A program made the translations under genes and the position numbers. A stretch of 25,278 bases of DNA, taken from positions 1 to 25,278 of the forward strand of contig JAYOEU010000050.1 in assembly GCA_038116915.1 (NCBI GenBank), read 5' to 3'. Origin of the DNA: JADHLJ01 sp038116915. GTDB lineage: Bacteria; Pseudomonadota; Alphaproteobacteria; Thalassobaculales; Thalassobaculaceae. Below are positions 8,159-15,411 of this stretch, in pieces. Position 1 is the stretch's first letter. Every line of letters begins with the position of its first letter. Under the pieces are notes generated by a model. That model was not told the DNA's origin. It saw nothing but the letters and a program-made list of their open reading frames with translations, and did not search any database.

Positions 8159-9166
8159 GTGGCGGCGGGCCCGAAATTCGAGACCATCGCGGTCCATTCC
8201 TGCGGCGAGGTGATCGGCGACGGTTTGTTTAAGCTGTCCTTCCTGCAAGAGTGCCGGCGGCGCTTTCCCGAGGCGAGGATTACCTGGGTGGCGGGTCTGT
8301 CGACTTCCGTCTTCGCCGGTGTCCTCGCTCCCATGGTCGAAGGACTGATCGACGAGGTGGTGGAGAATGCCGGCGTCGGCACCTTCGGCCAACTTATTGA
8401 CCCGCGCCCGCCACTCGGGGGCCGCAGCTTCGATCTCGTGGTCGACACGCAACGCAATTTCATGCGCACGCTCTGCGCCCGGCGGATCCGTCACGGCCTG
8501 TTCCTCGCGAGTACCGGCGGATTCCACCTTTCCAGCGAGAAGCCGAAGGATCGGCGGGCATTTCCGAGGTCTCTTCTGGGTCAGTTCAGTTTCCTGCTGG
8601 ACCTCGTCTCGGAACCGCCGGCGGGATCGCCGCCGCCGATCCCGCTTCCCGATGTATATCATGCGCGGGCACGCGAGCTGTTGCCGGACGGCCCGGCCTA
8701 TGTCGGCTTCGCGCCCGGCGCCGGCGATCCCACCAAGGTCTGGCCGCTGGCGAATTTCCTCGAGATCGCAAAACGGCAGAGCGCGGCCGGACGGGTGCCG
8801 GTGTTTATTCTCGGCCCCGGCGAGGATGCCTTGCGGGAGCCGATCCGGGAGGCTCTGCCAAACGCGCTGTTCCCGCCCACCGTCGATGCCGGTCCCGGAG
8901 TCGCGAGCGGCCCGGCCCTGGTGATCGCCCTGGCGCGGCGCATGGCGGCGGCGGTCGGCAATGATTCCGGCGCCGGGCACATGCTGGCGCTCGGCCAGGT
9001 ACCGCTGGTATCGCTCTACAGCAAGGCGGACCCGAAGAAGTACGTTTTGAACGTGCCGCGCCTGGTGATACTCGACGCCAAGGATCACGGCGGCAGGGAC
9101 CCGGCGCTGATTCCGTTGGCGGACGTTGCACGGGCCTTGGAAAACCTGTTGGATGCGTCCGACTAG
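8159..9166 (+). CDS. Glycosyltransferase family 9 (heptosyltransferase-like) protein
   Basis: GT-B fold glycosyltransferase related to LPS heptosyltransferases, 335 aa from the GTG at 8159. The C-terminal nucleotide-sugar half carries GFAPGAGDPTKVWPL (K193) and GNDSGAGHMLA (D269, H274), the hallmark positions of GT9. The N-terminal half has the family start with a CGEVIGDGL loop for acceptor binding. The start was set at the GTG 4 nt after the stop of the hydratase gene, since residues upstream overlap that gene and are not GT9-like. It is followed by DUF6165 and an O-antigen ligase-like gene, so a role in lipopolysaccharide or another surface glycan is likely. Donor sugar unknown. Confidence 0.85.
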   Translation: MAAGPKFETIAVHSCGEVIGDGLFKLSFLQECRRRFPEARITWVAGLSTSVFAGVLAPMVEGLIDEVVENAGVGTFGQLIDPRPPLGGRSFDLVVDTQRNFMRTLCARRIRHGLFLASTGGFHLSSEKPKDRRAFPRSLLGQFSFLLDLVSEPPAGSPPPIPLPDVYHARARELLPDGPAYVGFAPGAGDPTKVWPLANFLEIAKRQSAAGRVPVFILGPGEDALREPIREALPNALFPPTVDAGPGVASGPALVIALARRMAAAVGNDSGAGHMLALGQVPLVSLYSKADPKKYVLNVPRLVILDAKDHGGRDPALIPLADVARALENLLDASD

Positions 9167-9172
9167 CTTGCT

Positions 9173-9176
9173 GGAG
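9173..9176 (+). promoter_or_regulatory. Ribosome binding site supporting a TTG start
   Basis: GGAG sits 7 nt before the TTG at 9184 and makes this rare start credible for the DUF6165 gene. No ATG or GTG occurs at the right place. Confidence 0.5.
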
Positions 9177-9183
9177 ACTTGGT

Positions 9184-9573
9184 TTGGATCCGATTCTGAT
9201 ACCCGTCGCGCCGGGGGAACTGCTCGACAAGATCACGATTTTGCGGATCAAGGTCGCGCGGATCGAAGATCCCGGTAAACGCGCCAACGCGGCGACGGAA
9301 TTGGCGATGCTCGAGGCCGTGCAAACTCGGGATGTAGAGCCGTCGGACAGGCTGAACGGGCTCGAAGCCGACCTGAAGGCGGTCAACGAGGCGCTGTGGG
9401 ATATCGAGGATTCGATCCGCGACCACGAGCGGGCAAGGAACTTCGGCAAGGGCTTCGTTGAACTGGCCCGAGCGGTCTATCACCAGAATGACCGCCGTGC
9501 GGCCTTGAAGCGCGAGATCAATCTCCTCCTCGGCTCCGACATCGTCGAGGAAAAGTCCTACGCGAGTTATTGA
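9184..9573 (+). CDS. DUF6165 family protein
   Basis: Small soluble protein of 129 aa that I recognise as the DUF6165 type by its N-terminus (VAPGELLDKITILRIK, residues 8-23). No catalytic motif, signal peptide or membrane segment is visible. The composition is strongly helical and charged, with a long stretch of K/R/E/D heptads in residues 18-118 that could form a helical hairpin. It uses a TTG start with a good ribosome site, begins 17 nt after the GT9 stop, and its TGA overlaps the ATG of the O-antigen ligase-like gene by one base. This coupling suggests a function in glycan assembly, perhaps as a partner of one of the two neighbours. The function is unknown. Confidence 0.8.
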   Translation: MDPILIPVAPGELLDKITILRIKVARIEDPGKRANAATELAMLEAVQTRDVEPSDRLNGLEADLKAVNEALWDIEDSIRDHERARNFGKGFVELARAVYHQNDRRAALKREINLLLGSDIVEEKSYASY

Positions 9574-10778
9574 TGCCGGACCGTGCCGCCCGCATCGCGA
9601 CCGGAGCCCGAATCTGGTTTCTGAGCGCCGGGTTCGGCCTGTTCGTACCGGTGGGGCTGCTGGCGAAGCAGTCGATGGCGACGAGTTTCGTGGTCTTGGC
9701 GGTTCTGCTGCTGATCGCCGGCGCGGTTTCTAACCCGCGGGCGCTGGTGCCGGACAAGTCGCTGGCCGCGATCTTCGTCATTTTGGCGATCTATACCACC
9801 GCGACACATCTGTTCGTCATTTCCTGCGCGGAATGTTCCGAAAAGCTGGTGGCCAAGCTGGCGATGCTGGGCTTGGTCCTGTGGATCGCGAGTTCCGGTG
9901 CCGGCCTGGTTCGACGGGACGATAGAGACAAGATCGGCCTGGCGCTGACGGCCGGGCTTGCAATCGCGGTGATACTGTTGGTTTTTGAACTCTCCACCGA
10001 TGCCGGGTTTTACCGGATGATCACCGGGCGTGAGAGCGATCCGGACGTCCCGCTGTTTCGCTATAACAGAGGGACGACGGCCTTGGTTCTTCTGAGCTGG
10101 CCGGCGGCGGGGTGGCTCTGGTCGCGCGGACGGCGAATTTTTGCCGCGCTGCTGGTCGCCTTGTCGCTCGGCGCGGCGGCCTATGGGGAGTCAGCCTCAG
10201 CGTTGGTATCGGGGCTTTTGGCGGTCTGTGTCTTCTCTTCGGCGCTGTTTGCACCGATCGTTACGCTGGTCGCAGGTCTGTTGCTGACCGGTGCTTTCAC
10301 CGTGCTTGCGCCATGGCTGCTATTCAATCTTCTGGGATGGATGCGACCGTTCGCCGATGCCATTCCGCCGTCGATTCTGGATCGCATGGAGATTTGGAAT
10401 CATGCTGCGAGGGCGGTGCTGGACGCGCCGGTATTCGGGAATGGTATCGGTGCCATCCGGAGCCTAGCGATCCCGGACCTGACGGTCAGCGGTTATCGTT
10501 ATCTCGTTAAGCCTCCCACGCACCCGCACGACGCGGCACTGCAGGTCTGGCTGGAACTTGGCGGCATCGGCGTTGTGCTGTTCGCGGCCATGGTCTGGGT
10601 GATTGCCCGCATGCTCCGGTCCCTTGATTCGCCGTGGCGGGCCGCCGGGATCGCGGTCTCGGCGGGCGCGATTTTCACGTCAATGGTTTCCTACGGCTTG
10701 TGGCAGGAGACCTGGCTTGGGATGATCGGCATGACGGCATTGGCGTTCCGGGTTTTTGCCGCGCCGGCGCGCGACTGA
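9573..10778 (+). CDS. O-antigen ligase-like polytopic membrane protein
   Basis: Integral membrane protein of 401 aa with about ten hydrophobic segments, of the O-antigen ligase/polymerase (Wzy/WaaL) superfamily. The diagnostic element is the periplasmic-loop motif THPHDAALQVWLELGGIGVVLF, with H317 and H319, close to the C-terminal membrane pair. A loop with NRGTTALVLLSWPA lies upstream. It would transfer or polymerise an undecaprenyl-linked glycan at the periplasmic face. The ATG overlaps the previous stop (tgATG). No Wzx, Wzz or sugar-nucleotide synthesis gene is seen nearby, so the rest of the pathway must lie elsewhere. Ligase and polymerase cannot be told apart from sequence. Confidence 0.82.
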   Translation: MPDRAARIATGARIWFLSAGFGLFVPVGLLAKQSMATSFVVLAVLLLIAGAVSNPRALVPDKSLAAIFVILAIYTTATHLFVISCAECSEKLVAKLAMLGLVLWIASSGAGLVRRDDRDKIGLALTAGLAIAVILLVFELSTDAGFYRMITGRESDPDVPLFRYNRGTTALVLLSWPAAGWLWSRGRRIFAALLVALSLGAAAYGESASALVSGLLAVCVFSSALFAPIVTLVAGLLLTGAFTVLAPWLLFNLLGWMRPFADAIPPSILDRMEIWNHAARAVLDAPVFGNGIGAIRSLAIPDLTVSGYRYLVKPPTHPHDAALQVWLELGGIGVVLFAAMVWVIARMLRSLDSPWRAAGIAVSAGAIFTSMVSYGLWQETWLGMIGMTALAFRVFAAPARD

Positions 10779-10792
10779 CGGGAGAAGCGTTC

Positions 10793-11749
10793 ATGGCATC
10801 CTATCCAGCCTACGAGGCGATTCGGCGGATCGGCATTCTCGGGACCGGGACCATCGGCGCCAGTTGGACAACCTATTTTCTGGCGCACGGCTTCGAGGTA
10901 GCTGCCTGGGACCCCGGCGATGGCTGGCGGGAACGTCTGGTTGCCTTCGTCGACAATGCCTGGCCGCATATGGAAGCATTGGGACTTGCGCCCGGCGCCG
11001 ATAAATCGGCGATCCGCTTCCACGATGGTCCCGGCGACGTGGTTGCCAATGCCGGTTTCGTCCAGGAGAACGCGCCGGAAAAGTTGGAGGTCAAGCGCGA
11101 CCTTTACCGGCGCATCGACAATGCGTTGCCAAGCGAAACGATCCTGTCGTCCAGCACATCGGGACTGATCATGAGCGACATGCAGGACGGGTTTGCCTCG
11201 GCCGGCCGTTTCGTTGTCGGCCATCCCTTCAACCCGCCGCATCTCATTCCGCTGGTCGAGGTGGTGGCCGGCAAGGATACCGATCCGGCGGCGGTGGACT
11301 GGTCGATCGGTTTCTACAATCACATCGGCAAGCACGCGATCCGGATCAACAAGGAAGTCCCCGGTCATCTCGCCAATCGCTTGCAGGCGGCCTTGTGGAG
11401 AGAGGCCGTGCTGGCGGTAAAGAACGGTCTGGCCTCGGTCGAGGATGTCAATGCCGCCGTGGCGCAAGGTCCGGGGCTGCGTTGGGCCCTGATGGGTCCG
11501 CACATGATCATGAATCTGGCCGGAGGCAAGGGCGGCTTTCGTCAGATGATCGATCATTTCACGCCTGGGATGACGGCCTGGTGGGAGACCATGACTGAAA
11601 ACCCCAAGATAACACCGGAGCTTGCCGACGCCTTGATCAGCGGCATCGCCGAGGAGGCCGGCGATCGTACGATCGACGATCTTGAGGCGGAACGTGACGA
11701 GCGGTTGATCCGGCTTCTGACGATGCTGAAGGAAACCGCGCGGCGATAG
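10793..11749 (+). CDS. L-carnitine 3-dehydrogenase-like (3-hydroxyacyl-CoA dehydrogenase family) protein
   Basis: NAD-dependent dehydrogenase, 318 aa. The dinucleotide motif GILGTGTIGASW (G17, G19, G22) opens the protein. The 3-hydroxyacyl-CoA dehydrogenase active-site segment is GHPFNPPHLIPLVEVV with H144 and E156. The EVPGHLANRLQAALWREA helix and GLRWALMGPH segment in the C-terminal domain match the carnitine dehydrogenase (LcdH) group, which oxidises L-carnitine to 3-dehydrocarnitine. No thioesterase domain is fused, unlike some homologs. The ATG at 10793 has GGGAG with an 8-nt spacer. It starts 14 nt after the ligase gene and is followed 12 nt later by an FAD oxidoreductase, which suits quaternary-amine catabolism. 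A related 3-hydroxyacid substrate is possible. Confidence 0.85.
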   Translation: MASYPAYEAIRRIGILGTGTIGASWTTYFLAHGFEVAAWDPGDGWRERLVAFVDNAWPHMEALGLAPGADKSAIRFHDGPGDVVANAGFVQENAPEKLEVKRDLYRRIDNALPSETILSSSTSGLIMSDMQDGFASAGRFVVGHPFNPPHLIPLVEVVAGKDTDPAAVDWSIGFYNHIGKHAIRINKEVPGHLANRLQAALWREAVLAVKNGLASVEDVNAAVAQGPGLRWALMGPHMIMNLAGGKGGFRQMIDHFTPGMTAWWETMTENPKITPELADALISGIAEEAGDRTIDDLEAERDERLIRLLTMLKETARR

Positions 11750-11761
11750 GCGGCAAATGCG

Positions 11762-13039
11762 ATGAGCACGGAACAGGCGGATATATCCGGGAAGACCGAA
11801 CCGAAACGCATCATTGTCATCGGCGCGGGGATCGTGGGGGTTTGCACGGGCCTCACCCTGCGGCAAAGCGGACACGCGGTCACGATCATTGATCCGAAAC
11901 CTCCGGGCCGAAGCACGTCCTTCGGCAATGCCGGTGTGCTCGCCGTCGGCAATGTCTATCCGGTCAGCATGCCGGATACCTGGAAGAAGGTTCCGGGCAT
12001 GCTCATGGACCCTGCCGCGCCGCTCAGGCTCCGCTGGTCGTATGTTCCGAGAATGCTTCCGTGGGCGGCTCGGTTTCTGGCTTCGGGGCGGCCAGGACGG
12101 ATCGGGCCGATCGCGTCGGAGATCCGCGCGATCACCAAGGACGCCGTGGCCGCCCATGACCGATTGATGGCACGGTGCGGGATCGCCGATATCGTCAAGC
12201 CGGTGGGTTGGCTGAAAGTTTATAAGTCCGAGCGTTCCTTCGCGGCTTCGGCGCCGTACCGCGAGATCCAGTCCCGGAACGGCGTGCGAATGGAGCTCCT
12301 GAATCAGGATGAAATCCGGCAGTTGGAGCCGGGGCTTTCCCATGAATTCACCCACGGCAGCTTTGAGCCGGACAACAGCTTCGTGACAAATCCGGCGATG
12401 CTGACCGACGCCTATGCAGAGGCTTTCGTCAAGCGCGGCGGAACTTTCGTCCAGGAGCGGGTGGTCCGATTCGACTTCCACGACGATCGACCGGTGCGCG
12501 CCGTCACTGATCTCGCCATGCGGGAGGCGGACGCCTTCGTGATCTGCGCCGGAGCTTGGTCCGACAGGCTTACCGCGATGCTGGGATCCAAGGTGCCACT
12601 GGATACCGAACGCGGGTACCACCTCAATCTGAATGTCGAGAGCGGCCCCGGATTGCGGCGGCCGGTGGTGGTCGAGGATCACGGCTTTGTGCTGGCGCCG
12701 ATGCGGGACGGCTTGCGCCTGACCTCGGGCGTCGAGTTTGCGGGCCTTGACGCGGCGCCTGATTTCCGGCGCATCCGCAACATGCTTCCGCATGCCATGG
12801 CGGCGTTGCCCGGTCTTGCAAGCGAGGTCTCCAGGGAGTGGCTCGGCTTTCGCCCCTCGACGCCGGACAGCAAGCCCGTGATCGGCAAGTCACCAGTTTT
12901 CGAGAACGTATTTTACGCTTTCGGTCATGGACATCTCGGTCTGACCATGGCCGCGCGAACGGCGCAGTTGGTTGATGATCTGGTTGGCGGTCGCGCCTCG
13001 ACGATCAACCTCGCGCCCTACGCCATGGACCGATTTTAA
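11762..13039 (+). CDS. FAD-dependent amine/amino-acid oxidoreductase (DadA/DAO family)
   Basis: Flavoprotein of 425 aa. The FAD-binding motif VIGAGIVG is at residues 19-26, followed by the IIDPKPPGRSTSFGNAGVL stretch at about 42-60 that is typical of DadA-type D-amino acid dehydrogenases. RGYHLNL and the C-terminal FRPSTPDSKPVIG and YAFGHGHLGLT segments form the substrate and second FAD sites. It should oxidise the C-N bond of an amino acid or methylated amine. The neighbouring carnitine-dehydrogenase-like gene makes a quaternary-amine or betaine-derived substrate worth testing, but this is inference. No signal peptide or membrane helix was seen. Last gene of the close-packed series. Confidence 0.88.
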   Translation: MSTEQADISGKTEPKRIIVIGAGIVGVCTGLTLRQSGHAVTIIDPKPPGRSTSFGNAGVLAVGNVYPVSMPDTWKKVPGMLMDPAAPLRLRWSYVPRMLPWAARFLASGRPGRIGPIASEIRAITKDAVAAHDRLMARCGIADIVKPVGWLKVYKSERSFAASAPYREIQSRNGVRMELLNQDEIRQLEPGLSHEFTHGSFEPDNSFVTNPAMLTDAYAEAFVKRGGTFVQERVVRFDFHDDRPVRAVTDLAMREADAFVICAGAWSDRLTAMLGSKVPLDTERGYHLNLNVESGPGLRRPVVVEDHGFVLAPMRDGLRLTSGVEFAGLDAAPDFRRIRNMLPHAMAALPGLASEVSREWLGFRPSTPDSKPVIGKSPVFENVFYAFGHGHLGLTMAARTAQLVDDLVGGRASTINLAPYAMDRF

Positions 13040-13168
13040 CGCGAACAAGCGGTTCGAGTGGGGAAACTCACTGCCAAATCCGATATTTAGGCCGAATCCT
13101 GTTGCCCCGGAAGGGTAGATCAGACTAACTTCCGAAGAGAATTACTTAAGTTTCCGTTGGAGGGACGC
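13040..13168 (+). other. Intergenic region ahead of the OmpA lipoprotein gene
   Basis: 129 nt, visibly more A/T rich than its surroundings. It likely holds the promoter of the lipoprotein gene, but no pair of -35/-10 boxes with sensible spacing could be picked with confidence. The ribosome site GGAGG lies at 13159-13163. Confidence 0.4.
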
Positions 13169-14059
13169 ATGATCACGATATCGCGATCGACCAAACTGCT
13201 GTCGGGGATTGGGCTGGCGGCTTTCTTGTTGGCTGGCTGCGCGGGTCAACAGTTGCAGATGGCCGAGAAGGCGACGCCGGGCGGGGGACCGTTCGACAAG
13301 GAATTGTTCGCTCAATACCTGGCATTGGCGAAAGCGGAATATGCCGAAGCCGATTATGGCGACTCGGATGCCTTCGCCAATCGCGCGCTTGCGTCGGCCG
13401 CCGGCACGCCTCCGGGCCCGGAGGCGGTTGAGGCGCGGGACATTCCGCCGCAATTCGTTGGTGAATTGAAGGCAGCCTTTCGCGAGTTGAACGAGGTGCT
13501 GGATGTCGGCGCGGTTCGCTTCCCGAAGGTTGCCGCGAAGGCCCAGGCGGCGTTCGACTGCTGGCTTCAGGAGCAGGAAGAGAATTTGCAGCCGGAGGAC
13601 ATTGCCAAGTGCAAGGGCGATTTCACGTCCGCGCTCAATGCCTTGAAAGCGGCTCTCGCGCCGGCACCGGCTCCGAAGAAGGCCGCTGCTCCGGCTGCGC
13701 CTGCTCCGGCTGTCAAGAAGTACGAAAACTTCACGGTGCTGTTCGCGCATGACTCCTCGGCGATTTCCAAGGACGAAGGCAAGAACGTGAACCAGGCCGT
13801 GCTCGCGATCGATACGGCCGCGCCGAAGAAGGTGATCATCTCCGGATACGCTGACCGGTCCGGTAACGCCGACTACAACATGACCCTGTCCGGAAACCGG
13901 GCCGGGGCGGTAGCCTGGATGCTCCAGGACAACGCCTCGACCGATCTCAAGGGCAAGATCGACATCAAGGTCTATGGTGAGACGAACAACAAGGTTCTGA
14001 CCGCCGACGGCAAGCGTGAGCCGAAGAACCGCCGGGTGAAGATCGAGGTCATCCGCTAA
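13169..14059 (+). CDS. OmpA/Pal-type peptidoglycan-binding lipoprotein
   Basis: Outer-membrane lipoprotein of 296 aa. A basic N-terminus and hydrophobic core lead to the lipobox LAGC, with lipidated Cys24. Residue 25 is Ala, not Asp, consistent with outer-membrane sorting. Residues 40-160 form an unrecognised helical domain with two further Cys (C131, C148). An Ala/Pro/Lys linker follows (about 162-184), then an OmpA domain (188-296) with the peptidoglycan-binding residues D229 (GYADRSG) and R244 (LSGNRA) and the NRRVKIEV end. It probably ties the outer membrane to the cell wall. The ATG at 13169 has GGAGG 5 nt upstream; the TTG at 13157 is rejected. A strong terminator follows. Confidence 0.92.
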   Translation: MITISRSTKLLSGIGLAAFLLAGCAGQQLQMAEKATPGGGPFDKELFAQYLALAKAEYAEADYGDSDAFANRALASAAGTPPGPEAVEARDIPPQFVGELKAAFRELNEVLDVGAVRFPKVAAKAQAAFDCWLQEQEENLQPEDIAKCKGDFTSALNALKAALAPAPAPKKAAAPAAPAPAVKKYENFTVLFAHDSSAISKDEGKNVNQAVLAIDTAAPKKVIISGYADRSGNADYNMTLSGNRAGAVAWMLQDNASTDLKGKIDIKVYGETNNKVLTADGKREPKNRRVKIEVIR

Positions 14060-14097
14060 GGGTGATTTGATCGACACCTCGGGTTAAGACCTGTGGA

Positions 14098-14129
14098 ATG
14101 GGCCGCTCCTGGAGCGGCCCATTTCTTTT
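14098..14129 (+). terminator. Rho-independent terminator of the lipoprotein gene
   Basis: A perfect 10-bp stem (14098-14107 with 14113-14122) encloses a 5-nt loop CCTGG and is followed by TTCTTTT. It lies 38 nt after the lipoprotein stop. It also stands just past the end of the convergent DUF2817 gene, but there is no matching T tract on the minus strand. Confidence 0.85.
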
Positions 14130-14143
14130 GGTGCGCTTGAGTA

Positions 14144-15238
14144 TCAGAGTGCCGCGGTGGCTTGCCGGATCAATTGGCGGGATCGCCAGAGCACCATCTC
14201 CTTCCAGTCGTCGCTGGCGGGATAGTAATGCCATTTCAGCTCGTCCTTGATCCGCCGGGTGTCCGGCGCGTCCCAGTCGACCGGACCCTGGTTGTGCAGC
14301 CAGTGGTCGGCCCGCAGCGCCTGTCGGCTCCGCTCCTGGCTGTAGGTTCCGTATTCCAGCGCGACATAGGCATAGCGGGTGTCGAGAAACCGGTCCCAAA
14401 GGTCCCGCGCCGTGCCGTTCAGGGGGATGGATGACGAAGTCCCGAGCTCCGGAACGCCGACGGAATCGCCATAGACCCGCCGCACCCAGTCGAAGCCCGC
14501 GGTACCGGGCAGATGCCCGCTGATCGGCTCGCCATAGCCAAAGGGCCCGAGGCCGGTGTGATAGTCGATCACCGCAACCAGATCGCGAGAAACAAGGCCG
14601 GTGTCGGCGATGATGGTCTCGAGCGTGCGCCGGGCCCAGGTCGGCTCGAAGCCGCCGAAGAACATGCTGTGCTGATGCTTGTACTGGCCGGCCTTGCGGG
14701 CTGATTGAAAAGCCCGTTCGCCGTGCGTTTCCCGCCAGGTCTTGATCCGCGCCTCGGTTGCTTCGAGCGTTGCCTGATCGAGGCTCGCCGGCACGAAACA
14801 GTCAACCAAAGCGTCGTGCCCGGGGTTTTCCGGCAAGGGCTTGCTGAAATCCAGGAAGTTGCGGTTAAGGTCGCACCCTTCCTCGGTCACCCTGCGGTGC
14901 CAGGCGAAGCCGTGCGGGTTGATCGCGTGGACCAGCAAAGCCGCGGTTCCTTCCGGCAAGTGCTTGGCCAATCCGGCGTTCAGCCAGTCGACCTGGCAGC
15001 CGGAGCCGCAAAACCCCTCCACTCCATGCGTCGCGGAGATGAGCACCAGCACCCGCCGGGCGTCCCGCGGTCCGGCCCAGGCGGTATCGCAGGTGAGCGT
15101 TTCGCCCTTGGGTCCCGGGTTCGGGTTCTCATAGGAGCGAAGAGACATGCCGTTGGCCTTGGCGCCTTCGAGAAATTTGTCCCGGGCCTGCGCGTAGCTT
15201 GTGGAGAACGAGGAACGGGTCGAATCGAGAAGATCCAT
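14144..15238 (-). CDS. DUF2817 family protein, M14-type zinc carboxypeptidase-like
   Basis: Predicted cytoplasmic zinc hydrolase of 364 aa with the DUF2817 architecture, distantly related to M14 carboxypeptidases. Likely zinc ligands are H71 and E74 (ATHGVEGFCGS) and H227 (DYHTGLG). The DLNRNF motif (123-128) resembles the Asn-Arg substrate-binding pair of M14 enzymes, and E295 in ALEYGTYS is the likely general base. INPHGFAWHRR (106-116) is also characteristic. No signal peptide is seen. The ATG has only a weak SD. The gene is divergent from the phosphonate monoester hydrolase gene. The substrate is unknown for this family; a peptide or amide is likely. Confidence 0.88.
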   Translation of the reverse strand: MDLLDSTRSSFSTSYAQARDKFLEGAKANGMSLRSYENPNPGPKGETLTCDTAWAGPRDARRVLVLISATHGVEGFCGSGCQVDWLNAGLAKHLPEGTAALLVHAINPHGFAWHRRVTEEGCDLNRNFLDFSKPLPENPGHDALVDCFVPASLDQATLEATEARIKTWRETHGERAFQSARKAGQYKHQHSMFFGGFEPTWARRTLETIIADTGLVSRDLVAVIDYHTGLGPFGYGEPISGHLPGTAGFDWVRRVYGDSVGVPELGTSSSIPLNGTARDLWDRFLDTRYAYVALEYGTYSQERSRQALRADHWLHNQGPVDWDAPDTRRIKDELKWHYYPASDDWKEMVLWRSRQLIRQATAAL

Positions 15239-15411
15239 GAAGGGCGGCCTTTCGCGCTTGCTCCGAGATTGCGCCGATCATAGTCGAGGGTTTGGCGGAT
15301 CAAAATGCTTGCATGGCGATTGCTCTCACTAAATCGGCGCGCTGTCGGTATAGAGTGGAACCCGTGCCGGGCGAGACTTCCCGGATCACCGGTAACCGTT
15401 CGGGTGATCAG

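Noticed and set aside
10691..12793. 700-codon open frame on the minus strand
   Set aside because: It is antisense to the carnitine-dehydrogenase-like and FAD genes, which have clear family motifs. Long antisense frames are expected at this GC content, and its composition (Arg/His/Pro/Gly rich) resembles no protein family.
13040..13080. Short hairpins after the FAD oxidoreductase stop
   Set aside because: Stems of 4-5 bp without a T tract; too weak to call a terminator.
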